From Annulohypoxylon bovei var. microspora (lineage: Eukaryota > Ascomycota > Sordariomycetes > Xylariales > Hypoxylaceae): DNA of 64,000 nucleotides. The notes beneath the pieces are model-generated. The model had not been told where the DNA came from and ran no database searches. It saw nothing but the letters and a program-made list of their open reading frames with translations. Location of the stretch: positions 78,966 through 142,965 of the forward strand of contig MU405313.1 in NCBI GenBank assembly GCA_022836615.1. The letters are read 5' to 3'. Every line of letters starts with the position of its first letter. Position 1 is the stretch's first letter. Below, piece after piece: positions 50,227 through 60,965 of this stretch. The position numbers and the translations under genes are program-made.

Positions 50227-53200
50227 ATGGCCGCGAGCGATGCGCAACCGGCTTTCGGGCCAGAGGAGGTGCTTCAGGCCATGCTGACCATGAGGGGTGG
50301 GGCTACGGAAAAGAGGAAGAAGGAAGCTCACGAGTATCTGGAACTTTTCCAGAAGTCGGTCAGTATATATAATCGGATTTGATCATGCCACTTGGCGTAC
50401 ATTAACACTGATATGATATGGTGTAGCCAGCGGCCTGGACTACGAGCATTACGATACTACAGTCGAATGCTGAAGCGGACGTGAAGTTATTCGCAGCAAC
50501 GACGCTTCGGGGAAAGGTTAGTCACTCAGGATATTGCGTCATAGCAGGCGGCGAGGCTGACCAAATAACACATCACTAGATTACATACGATCTCACAACC
50601 CAAGTACCGGCGGCTGAGATCCCGGCTGTACGAACTCAACTTCTAGCACTCCTTAAACGGTTTGCGCCGGGACCGAAGCCGATAAGGGTGCAACTATGTG
50701 TGTGCCTAGCTATCTTAGCCATACAGATGCAGGAATGGAAAGACGTCCTCCCCGTCGTGGTATCTTCACTCGGTGACGATGCCGAAAGCCACACCTGCAT
50801 CTTGGACTTCCTTAGGGTTCTACCGGAAGAGGTGACCGAAGGACGCAAAATCACCTTGACAGTACGTGGATCGACGCAGTTTAATACGGCCCTTGCTCTT
50901 TTATCCTCCGGCGACGTTTCGTTGCGATGATTACGACCCGAAGTGAATCACGATCTAATTGATTATCGTTTAGGACGAAGAACTTGCCCAGAGGACCAAC
51001 GAATTGCTACAACAGAATGCTCCGCAAGTAGTACAACTTTTGATTAACTACGCTCGCTCATCAAGTAAGGTCGGGATAGCCCTGCATGGATGGATTTAGC
51101 TAACACGTGAGAATAGCGGCGTCTGCGACGAATCCTCAGCTCTTCGAATGTATTACGTCGTGGTTACGCGAGGTTCCTGTGAACGATATCGTCAAATCTC
51201 CTCTGCTGGCTATCGTTTTCAACGCTCTCGAGGCCAGTTCCTCTTTCCAAGCCGCTGCAGACTGTATTTCGACGATGGTCAGAGAGACTAACGAGATCGA
51301 CGACAACATCGAAACTATTCAAGTACTCCTCCCACGAATTATTGCTCTGCGACCTAAGATCCAGGAGGTGATCGAGGGAGAAGATGTTGATTCTTACAAG
51401 GCTCTCACCAAACTGTTTGGTGAGGCTGGATCTTCGTGGGCTGTTGCTATAGCTCGCGAACCTGGCCATTTCAGGCCCTTGGTTGACGCCATTCTCGAGT
51501 GCGCTGCGAGAGACAGCGATAGGGACGTCATCGAATTCACCTTCGACTTCTGGTATGATCTTAAGCAGTATCTGGTTCTCGAAAAGTACATACAAGCGCG
51601 CGTGGGACTCCTAGATGTTTACGCAAAGCTTGTTGATATTCTACTTAAGCATTTGGAGTATCCCGAGTCCGAATCCGGCAACGAGAAAGATCTGTTCGAC
51701 GGAGACAGGGAGGCGGAGGAAAAGTTCCGCGAATTCAGACACCTCATGGGTGATACTCTTAAGGACTGCTGCGAGATCATGGGTGTTTCCGAATGTCTCG
51801 CAAAGGTGCACGATGCCATTAGAGTATGGATGCAAAAATACGCTAGCTTGGCGAACGACACCTCCGTTCCTCACTGGCAGCAGCTAGAGGCCCCTCTGTT
51901 CTCTATGCGAGCGATGGGCCGCATGGTCACTAAGGACGAGAACACAATTTTGCCACAGCTCATGCCGCTTCTAGTTCAGATGCCGGCTCACGAGAAGCTA
52001 CGCTTTGCGACAATCATGGTCTTGGGCAGATACACCGAGTGGACTGCTTCTCACCCCGAATTCCTCCATCCTCAATTTAACTACATCATAGAGTCCTTCA
52101 ACGCGAACTCGAAGGAAATCGTGCGGGCCGCTGCAATGGCGATCAAATATTTCTGCACCGACTGCAAGCATCTCCTGAGCCAACAGGTTGTTCAACTTCA
52201 AGAATTTTACAATCTGATTCTAGATAAGCTTCCGGAGCTCAGCCAAGAAGAGATCACCGAAGGAGTTGCAACGGTCGTCTCCGTTCAACCGAAGACCGAA
52301 ATCTACAGACTTCTAAAGCTTTTCTGCGATCCTCTGATCGAGCGGTTGATGACAAAGGCGAACAACGCAGCAGGCAAGGACGACAATGACGGGAAGCTTG
52401 CAGTCGCTGATCACCTCCAATTGATCACTCTATTTGCTCAGCACGTTGTAATCCTCCCCCCGGTTGAGCGTGGCGAGGAAGATCCCGCGGTCAAGTACTG
52501 GCAGGAGGTATTCCCGATCTTGTCCAAGGTCCTAGAAAGCTTCCTCGGCTTCCCTCCCATCTGCGAGAGAGTCTGTCGATGTTGGAGATTCATGGTGATT
52601 TCGCACAGAGGCGCAATGGCACCCATCCTCCCGGATATGGCCAATCAGCTAGCAAGCGGATTTGCTACGTCAAGACAGGGATGTTTCTTATGGGTTACCG
52701 GCGCTATCCTACGTGAATTTTCTGATGATCGAGAGCACGTGGCCCCGACCATGACGGACGATATCTACGTTTTCTTCAACGCCCAGGCCACCAATGTTCT
52801 ACGCTTTATTACTGAGGTGCCATCACTGGATCTTCCGGACGTCATCGAAGATTTCTTCCGCTTAGCCGTCGATGGACTTTTATACTACCCTCAGAAGTTT
52901 ATCCCTTCATCCCTATTCGAACCCGTATTCGAAGCAGCCTATTCCGTCCTCGTCCTGCAGCAGCGTGAACCTCTATCCGCCACTCTGCATTACATCCGTG
53001 ACGTCCTTGGATGGGGTACCACATACCCGCCATCGTCCTACGAGCATCTTTCAGCCGAGGAAGCCCAATTACTAAGAGAGGCCGTGAAACAACTCATAGT
53101 AAAGGAAGGAGAGATGCTAGTCAAACGTTTACTCGCCGGCATGATGATCACCTTCCCGAAGGACTGCTTTGCCGATGCCAGCGGCGCCCTTCTCACCTTA

Positions 53201-53464
53201 TTCGAGATATTCCCGAATGAGACGACAAATTGGGTAGACCATACGCTCCGATTACTACCGGAGGGGACCGTTACGTCGACGGAGGTGGACCGTTTCATGG
53301 TGAAGATTAGAGATAGGCTCTCTACCAATGATTCCGGTGACGTCCGACAGATACGCTCGATTCTACAAGATTTCACCAACACTTACCGACGAAGATACGT
53401 CGCACCTCGGGACGGTTTAGGGGCACTTGAAGGGTCGCGTTTCCGCTTCTCGGGTAGTTTCTGA
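50227..53464 (+). CDS. MTR10: Mtr10/transportin-3 family nuclear import receptor
   Basis: An importin-beta-type karyopherin that imports SR-like RNA-binding proteins such as yeast Npl3. The CDS is join(50227..50358, 50427..50516, 50580..50861, 50974..51064, 51117..53464), 980 residues, typical for fungal Mtr10. All junctions close in frame. The N-terminus (FGPEEVLQAMLTM, then REA-like KRKKEAHEYLELFQKS, AAWTTSITILQ) is the importin-beta N-terminal helix pair, followed by FAATTLRGKITYDL. The rest is HEAT-repeat solenoid, with the family-specific EFTFDFWYDLKQYLVLE and RFMVISHRGAMAPILPDM. The naive last exon alone would miss about 200 N-terminal residues held in four small exons. A Ran- and cargo-binding role follows from the family. 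Confidence 0.93.
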
Positions 53465-54089
53465 GATGACGTAACTGATATTGCCTCTTTCTACGCTAAG
53501 GGGTTTACTGAGAGGTTCACTGAGAGGTTCTATGACGAGGGGCTCAATATTAAGGAGTTAGATGACGAGTTGCTGTATGATGGCTAAGGGACGAAATGAT
53601 TTGGGACTTGTTTATTAGTCAGGACCTTCCTGCAGCTACGTAGCCTGCAGAAAAAAAAGTAGATAGGTATAATCTCAGTTCGTTGGGTTCGGAGCGGCGG
53701 TGGCGTAGATTCGGGAGTGAGACGGGATACAAAATGATACCTAACAACAGTAGCTCTGCGATAATCGCAGATCGTCAAGGCAGATCGCCCAGAGATTGAT
53801 TGTACATATGCCAGCATTTACGTAGCAGTATCTATTCGCAACCATTGCGATGATTTAAGAAACTGGCCGCCGCTTTAGCTTCACACGGAGATGTGATAGA
53901 TAACTTACCAGCAGAGTATCAAAAACCCCCGTGTAGAAGCGTGTCATCCGTGATCGCCTTGCCCTCTGTTTAAACTAGGTCATGTATTACTTTTCTTATA
54001 TTTATTCTTTAGATATCTTATGATCTATCATAGTTCATGTCCTACGTTCCTCTATGTCATGGTAAACCAAACCCGAATAGAAATGGGAT
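53465..54089. other. Convergent 3' region, importin and Nudix genes
   Basis: 625 bp between two converging genes. A short direct duplication with ACTGAGAGGTTC units lies at about 53508-53530. Nothing else recognised. Confidence 0.45.
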
Positions 54090-55121
54090 TTAGGAGCTTA
54101 GTGGCACGGGAAGAGAACGGTGTAATCTAGTAGTGATCTCAAGATAATCCGGCTCATTCTCCTCCGTAATAATCCCATGCCGGACGAAGAAATCAATCAC
54201 AACCGAAGCGCAATTCGTCTTAAACTCGCCGCGCAGCAAAGCCTCCTTGACCTGCCGCACATCCCAAAGGTAAAACTCCTCCACCTCGTCGTCCTGCGGC
54301 TGAGGCACGACCGTCGCGTCCACCTCCATGTCGTACACGTACACCACCCCCGGCGCCGTCCCCGTATCGTCCGTCCCCACGTACGTGATGGCGCCGCAGG
54401 CCCGCGCCCGCTCCCGCACCAGGGCTTCGGGCAGCGACGCTTCTTCGGCGGCCTCGTGCACGAGGCACTCCAGGGGCGACTCGGCGGCCGCCACCCCGCC
54501 CGCGATCGTCGAGTCTAGCATCCCCGGGTACGTGCGCATGCTGCGGCTGCGCCGCGGCACCCAGATCCTGAGCTCGCCTTCCGGCGTCCGCGTGTACATC
54601 GTCAGGTGCGCGCCCAGACACGCGATCCCGAACAGGGGGGCCGCGGCCCGCCGCACCCGGATGACCGGGTACCGGGCCCCGACGATGCGGTAGTCTTCGG
54701 CGGACGTGCGCTTGGACAGCGACTCGAAGGCGCCGACGTCCCGGGCGCGCTGCACGACGGCGAGGAAGGCCGCGTTGCAGGACCCCGTCACGTCCTGCCC
54801 GCCCGAGAGGTCGAGGACCCGCACGGTGCGGGGCCGCGCGTCCGGCCCGCTGACGGAGAAGCCGGGGGTCCACGGCATGGCAGCGACGACTGCGGGGTGC
54901 ATGAAGCCATGCGGGCGCGGGTCGTCGGGCAGGAGCAGCTGGTAGAAGACTGGGTTCGGGGACGTTGCGTAGGGGGCCTGGGAGATGTCGATGTAGGGGA
55001 AGCTAAGCCGTGTGAGCGGTATGTTCTAGACTATGTAGGTACCTAGGTTTTAGGTAAGCGGCAAGGCGTACTTGTCGCAGGCCTTGATCAGGTCAAGATA
55101 GGTTTTTGGTGGGGATAACAT
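54090..55121 (-). CDS. DUF4743-Nudix hydrolase (thiamine pyrophosphokinase-related)
   Basis: A Nudix enzyme of the family with an N-terminal DUF4743, related to yeast YJR142W, whose members act on thiamine diphosphate derivatives. The CDS is complement(join(54090..55002, 55072..55121)), 320 residues. The small first exon gives MLSPPKTYLDLIKACD; the 69 bp intron ends at CGGCTTAG and restores CDNFPYIDISQAP, then NPVFYQLLLPDDPRPHGFMHP. The Nudix box (about 185-207) follows GX5EX7REUXEEXGU with His199 in place of the usual Arg (HEAAEE). The end carries EVEEFYLWDVRQVKEAL and NCASVVIDFFVRHG. The intron contains palindrome TAGGTACCTA (55036-55045). The coding region is very GC-rich compared with the flanks. 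The exact substrate is inference. Confidence 0.88.
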
Positions 55122-56309
55122 CTTGCCCCTGAGTGACTCTTCGGCTAGCCCCTTTACTCCCTAAGGTATACGCCAAAGATCACGGCTCCCGGTTGAAAAG
55201 TAGTTGTCTGTAAGTTTATACAGAGAGATTAGAGTTTGGTGGTTGGATAGCGAGATTTACATGAGTCACTCGGTGTACAATATGAAGCTAATCTATGTAA
55301 GGCTGGAGTTGAACCTTGGAACTCAGTAACAGGACGAGGTTTAAAAATGACGCATAACCGGACTCTTATAATTGTATAAGCCTATACCTAAGGTCAATAG
55401 TCTCAACTCAAAAGTTATTGTCAAACGATGATTGGAAGATTTCGGGTCTAGGAATATATAGCAAAGTATAACTTGTGAAGATCGATCAAACATGCATAAT
55501 TCACCCGTGCTTTGCAGTATGGGCCTGCCAACCTTATGGATAATGAAAAATAGGTAGTCACACCGAATATAATGTGAGTATCCTATCAACTGGTAGAACC
55601 TACTAACCATAGAAACCGAAGCATACAAAATCCACATCGGCTACTTACCTCAAATATAAAATGATGGTCATGTAGGTAGATAATGCAAAATCTTGAAACT
55701 ATTGTCAACATTTAAAAGAATACTAAGTACCGAGGTACTTTGAAGTTAGCTTAGTGAGGTGAGTTATATTATTAATATTGAAGTGAGGGCTAGAACCCTC
55801 GATAAGCTGAATTATTTTATCCCGTTTCGCTATTTCCCACCAATTTGCCGTTGCAGGATAAGGAAGGAACGATAAACAGCCCCACCAGACCACAAAAATT
55901 ACTATGTACGGTACAAAAAATTGATGTCACTTGCAGGACGATTTGCCCCGCTCAAGCCCCATCTGAATGTGGCCTGTCCGCCTGTGAATTTTCTCCTCTT
56001 GTACCTTACCCCTCCTTCGACTTTTGCCCCGACAAATTTTCCTTTCCTTCGAAGCACATAGCAACGAACAGCTGGTCGTCGGTGGTTGCTTGCGACTTTG
56101 AACTTAACTGCTTCATTTCTTTCTTTTTTACTACTACATCACGCTAATCGATTCTCTCTAGAAGAGATCGTTCGTGATTTGTACGACAGAGAAGTGCAAT
56201 TAAGTCCACTTCCATCGATACAAATCCCACCCCGCCTTCGCGCATTTATTACCATCGTCAGTTGAATAGAAACAACACTTAGGAAGGTTTCCATATCAAT
56301 ACCGTCAAA
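55122..56309. other. Divergent promoter region, Nudix gene and EF-2
   Basis: About 1.2 kb. The half next to EF-2 (about 55900-56300) is pyrimidine-rich, as expected for a highly expressed fungal gene. A short hairpin GAGGG/CCCTC lies at 55785-55800. No other gene is supported. Confidence 0.5.
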
Positions 56310-59182
56310 ATGGTTAAGTAAGTTCATTACCTCTTCTTCGTCCTTCTTCACCCTTTATCCATAGCACCATATCGTCTTACCTAGCTTCATTATATTCGTG
56401 ACATCTTTGCGCACAAAGATTTCCCCTTCTCACGATCCATGATGCCCAAAACAACCCCACCCGGAGATAAGAGCTCCGTTACATCCACACATCATCCATG
56501 GCTATCATTCATAGTTACTAATATGACCTTCCGAATAGCTTCACCATCGACGAGATTAGGACCCTTATGGACAAGCCTACCAATGTCCGTAACATGTCCG
56601 TCATTGCCCACGTCGACCATGGCAAATCTACCCTGACCGACTCTCTCCTGGCCAAAGCCGGTATCATCTCCACCGCGAAAGCTGGTGATGCCCGAGCTAC
56701 GGATACGAGAGCTGACGAGCAGGAACGTGGTATCACTATCAAGTCCACTGCCATCTCTCTGTATGGCAACCTACCTAGCGATGACGACGTCAAGGACATC
56801 GTCGGCCAGAAGACCGATGGCCGAGATTTCTTGATCAACCTGATCGACTCGCCTGGTCACGTTGATTTCTCATCCGAAGTTACCGCTGCTCTCCGTGTCA
56901 CTGACGGTGCTCTCGTCGTCGTCGACACCATCGAGGGTGTCTGTGTCCAGACAGAGACCGTCTTGCGACAGGCTCTCGCTGAGCGCATCAAGCCTGTTGT
57001 TGTCATCAACAAGGTCGACCGTGCTCTTCTCGAGCTTCAAGTCTCCAAGGAGGATCTTTACCAGAACTTCCTGCGAACAATCGAGTCAGTTAACGTTGTT
57101 ATCTCCACCTACCTTGACAAGTCCCTTGGTGACCTTCAGGTCTACCCTGAGAAGGGTACCGTTGCTTTCGGCTCTGGTCTCCACGGCTGGGCTTTCACTA
57201 TCCGTCAATTCGCTATTCGATATGCCAAGAAGTTTGGTGTTGACCGAAATAAGATGATGGAGCGTCTATGGGTGAGTTTTATATAGGACTAGTTGTATGA
57301 ATAGTTGTGCAAGTTGCTAACCCCTAGACTAGGGTGACAACTACTTCAACGCCGCCACCAAGAAGTGGACCACCAAGGGCACCCACGACGGCAAGCAGCT
57401 TGAGCGTGCTTTCAACCAGTTCATCTTGGACCCCATCTTCAAGATCTTCTCAGCTGTCATGAACTTTAAGAAGGATGAAATTGCCACCCTACTCACCAAG
57501 CTGGACCTCAAGCTCCCCACCGAGGACAAGGAAAAGGAAGGCAAGCAGCTCTTGAAGGCCGTCATGCGAACATTCTTGCCCGCTGCCGATTCTCTCCTGG
57601 AGATGATGATTCTTCACCTACCTTCGCCCGTCACTGCCCAGAGGTACCGTGTCGAGACTCTGTACGAGGGTCCCCCTGATGACGAGGCCGCCATCGGTAT
57701 CCGAGACTGTGACCCCAAGGGTCCTCTCATGCTTTACGTCTCTAAGATGGTGCCGACCTCCGATAAGGGTCGATTCTACGCTTTCGGTCGTGTCTTCTCC
57801 GGTACCGTCCGATCCGGTCTTAAGGTCCGTATTCAGGGCCCTAACTACACCCCTGGAAAGAAGGAGGATCTCTTCGTCAAGGCCATCCAGCGTACCGTCC
57901 TGATGATGGGTGGCAAGGTTGAGCCTATTGACGATATGCCTGCTGGTAACATTGTCGGTCTGGTCGGTATCGATCAGTTCCTGCTCAAGTCTGGTACTCT
58001 CTCCACTCTTGAGACCGCCCACAACCTTAAGGTCATGAAGTTCTCCGTCTCTCCCGTCGTCCAGCGATCCGTCCAGGTCAAGAACGCCCAGGATCTACCC
58101 AAGCTTGTCGAAGGTCTCAAGCGTCTGTCCAAGTCCGATCCTTGCGTCTTGACCAAGACCAACGAGTCCGGTGAGCACGTCGTCGCCGGTGCCGGTGAGC
58201 TACATCTCGAGATTTGCCTTAAGGATCTCGAGGAGGACCACGCCGGTGTTCCTCTTATCATCTCCGACCCCGTCGTCCAGTACCGTGAGACCGTTGCTGG
58301 CAAGTCGAGCATAACCGCTCTGTCCAAGTCCCCCAACAAGCACAACCGTCTCTACATGGTTGCCGAGCCCATCGACGAGGAGCTTTCCAAGGTGATCGAG
58401 GAGGGTAAGATTGGACCTCGTGACGATTTCAAGGCCCGTGCCCGTATTCTAGCTGACGACTTCGGCTGGGATGTTACCGATGCCCGAAAGATCTGGTGTT
58501 TCGGACCCGACACCGTCGGTGCCAACTTGCTGGTTGACCAGACCAAGGCCGTCCAGTACCTCAACGAGATCAAGGATTCAGTCGTTTCCGGATTCCAATG
58601 GGCTTCCAGAGAGGGTCCCGTTGCCGAGGAGCCAATGCGATCCGTCCGATTCAACATCCTTGATGTTACCCTCCACGCCGATGCCATCCACCGTGGTGGT
58701 GGCCAGCTCATCCCCACTGCTCGTCGTGTTCTGTACGCTGCTGCTCTACTTGCCGACCCTGCGCTTATGGAGCCCGTCTTCTTGGTCGAAATCCAAGTGC
58801 CCGAGCAGGCCATGGGTGGTGTCTACGGTGTCCTGACCCGACGAAGAGGTCACGTCTTCGCCGAGGAGCAGCGCCCTGGCACTCCTCTCTTCACCATCAA
58901 GGCCTACCTACCCGTCATGGAGTCTTTCGGCTTCAATGGCGATCTCCGACAAGGTACTTCCGGCCAGGCTTTCCCTCAACTGGTCTTCGACCACTGGCAA
59001 TTACTACCCGGTGGATCTCCTCTGGACAAGACCTCCAAGGTCGGCCAGATCGTCGAGACGATGCGCAAGCGCAAGGGTATCAAGGTCGAGGTGCCCGATG
59101 TCAGCAACGTAAGTACAAGGTCTGCAACAATTCTAGATTATGCCATACTAACAACGGATAATAGTACTACGACAAGCTATAA
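56310..59182 (+). CDS. EF2: Translation elongation factor 2 (EF-2)
   Basis: The GTPase that drives ribosomal translocation. The CDS is join(56310..56317, 56539..57271, 57333..59108, 59165..59182), 844 residues, the fungal standard. Exon 1 is only 8 nt (Met-Val and two bases of Asn); a 221 bp intron restores MVNFTIDEIRTLMD. G motifs: AHVDHGKST (26-34), DSPGHVDF and NKVDR. His700 in LHADAIHRGGGQ is the diphthamide site, the target of ADP-ribosylating toxins. The last exon encodes just YYDKL and the stop; without it the frame reads through the intron for another 100 codons. Codon use is strongly C-ending, as in highly expressed genes. The stop lies about 600 bp from the AT-rich block. Confidence 0.98.
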
Positions 59183-59808
59183 ACGGCTTCCCTCAATGCT
59201 TGATAGACTACGACCTAGTGCCATTATTGGCAAATATCATGAGACGACTCGGCGCATTGCATCTGGGCTTGTCGCATGGATAATACGATCCTATAGTGGG
59301 TCGAAAAGGAATGACCTGCGGCCGTGGATACAAAAAAGCTATGCAAAGGCATTGAACGCGGAACTTTCATTAGCTGTCGTACATCGGGTTTGCTTGTACC
59401 ATGAAGAGAATTGATTATGATTTTAGATGAATGCCCTTTTTTTGTGAAACGTTGATCTTTGATGTGGCTAGATGTTCTGGGTACAACTCAGCTTTGTAGC
59501 TGCAGCTGCCTTTGATTGCTTGCCCAATAATGAAACCCCGATTTGTTCATGATTGGAGGTTTGTAAGTGCGATATAGCAACTACCTATTGTCTTGGTATT
59601 TATTTATATGCGGCGTACATTGATTGGATCACAAACCCCCACCCCTCGAGCTCGTGTTATTCCGGAAGGCACAATATATTATTTCACAGGAAGAGTTTTA
59701 AGCCGAACAGTGCGAGTGGACGACAATGTTGTTATGAGAGTTTATAGCTCCTTATAAGTAGGTTGTACCCGAGTTTAACGAGGGTAATTGTATGGGAAAA
59801 GCTTTGGT
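59183..59808. other. EF-2 3' flank up to the AT-rich boundary
   Basis: 626 bp of mixed-composition DNA with the EF-2 terminator region. It ends abruptly at a T-rich run (59812-59821) where extreme AT-richness begins. No gene recognised. Confidence 0.5.
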
Positions 59809-60239
59809 GTATTTTTTTTTTCCATGATTTTTATTAAAAATCTTTTATCGTAATAATCTTGTATTTCCGGCGTTAAAAGTTCGTAAATTTCGTTATTTTT
59901 TAAAAAACCGTTATATTTATAACGATTAATTAAATATATTATTTTATAAATAAAGTTTTTTAATTAATTAAATAATAAATCTTAATTTTCGAAGTAATTT
60001 ATTTACGAAAAAATGTATTTTAATAAAATTAAATTTTTTAAAAACGAAAAATTTATTAAAAATTAATTTTTACGCATGGATTAAATGGGTAATAACGACG
60101 AATTAATTATTTAAAATATTTATTTAATTAAAACTTTTTAATTTTTATATTAAAAATATCGAATTAATGATTAAAAAATTTATATAATTAAAACCTTTTA
60201 ATTTTCGTGTACGAAATTATTACGATTATTTAAAATAAG
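59809..60239. repeat. AT-rich RIP-like block, left part
   Basis: Composition drops abruptly to mostly A and T with stop codons in all frames. The remaining C and G are mostly in CpG, while CpA/TpG are scarce, as expected after repeat-induced point mutation. The original sequence can no longer be recognised. Confidence 0.8.
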
Positions 60240-60289
60240 AGCAATGTTAAATCCGTTGTATGGATGTCGTAGGTTTCGTCCGCTGTATG
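60240..60289 (+). repeat. Left terminal inverted repeat of the foldback element
   Basis: Begins AGCAATGTTAAATCCG. It is identical to the complement of 60916-60965 except for T at 60256 (C in the other copy). It contains two TCCG(C/T)TGTATG units. Confidence 0.9.
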
Positions 60290-60915
60290 GGGGGTGTCGA
60301 AAGGTACTTGAAACCGCATACAAATCGCCATACAATTGAAGGTACCAGTAGCCGACGAAATTCAATCAATTCAACCTACTTTTCCCCCACACCCACCTAC
60401 ACACCCCGTTTTAATCTCCCCTTTCTCCCTTTTCTCCCCCATCAATTCAAGGTCAAATTTCTTATAATTACGAATTCAGATACAGGTCGAAAAGCGCTTT
60501 CGAATGGTCCTAGTTGCATTGTTTACAACCTGCTGTATGAGTGACAAATCAGGTTGAAAGATAATCGCATGTAGGGCAAGGAGGCCTACGCGAAGGGTAT
60601 CGCGGGGACCACCAAAGTAGACCCTTTTACAAGCACCCAGCTTTCAACCTGATTTGCCACCCACACAGCAATCTGTAAGGTATGCAACCTAAACCATTCG
60701 AAAGCGCCTTTTGAGATCTATCTGATTGTGTAATTACAAGAAATTTAACGAGGGTTTGAAGGGGGAAAAACGGGTGAAAAGTGAAGGTATGTAGGTGGGT
60801 GTGGGCGCTTGGATTTTTCTAAGTTCAATTGAAGGTGCGCGGGGGTAGGCATTAAAGATACCTGCGTTTGTATGGGGATTTGTATGCGGGGAAAGGTACC
60901 ACAAATGCCGGGCCA

Positions 60916-60965
60916 CATACAGCGGACGAAACCTACGACATCCATACAGCGGATTTAACATTGCT
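60916..60965 (-). repeat. Right terminal inverted repeat of the foldback element
   Basis: Ends CGGATTTAACATTGCT, the complement of the left end with one mismatch in 50 bp. It is followed directly by TTAAAATAA, which is also present next to the left end. Confidence 0.9.

Larger units (their letters stand above)
60240..60965. mobile_element. Non-autonomous foldback element (MITE-like)
   Basis: A 726 bp island of normal GC inside AT-rich DNA that is one long inverted repeat. The terminal 50 bp (60240-60289 and 60916-60965) match at 49 of 50 positions, starting AGCAATGTTAAATCC. Pairing continues inward with small gaps: 60386-60400 with 60791-60805, 60493-60507 with 60694-60708, and 60545-60560 with 60641-60656. 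This leaves an 80 bp unpaired centre (60561-60640). TTTAAAATAA flanks both sides (60229-60238 and 60965-60974), a likely 9-10 bp target duplication, as in Mutator-type elements. TCCGCTGTATGG-like units occur twice per arm. There is no transposase; short frames in the two arms share an N-terminus only because of the repeat. Confidence 0.88.

Noticed and set aside
59109..59414. Continuation of the EF-2 frame beyond 59108
   Set aside because: GTAAGT at 59109 and TAG at 59164 define an intron; splicing gives the standard EF-2 ending YYDKL.
60260..60945. Two frames starting MDVVGFVRCM in opposite directions
   Set aside because: The shared start is produced by the inverted repeats of the foldback element, not by related genes.
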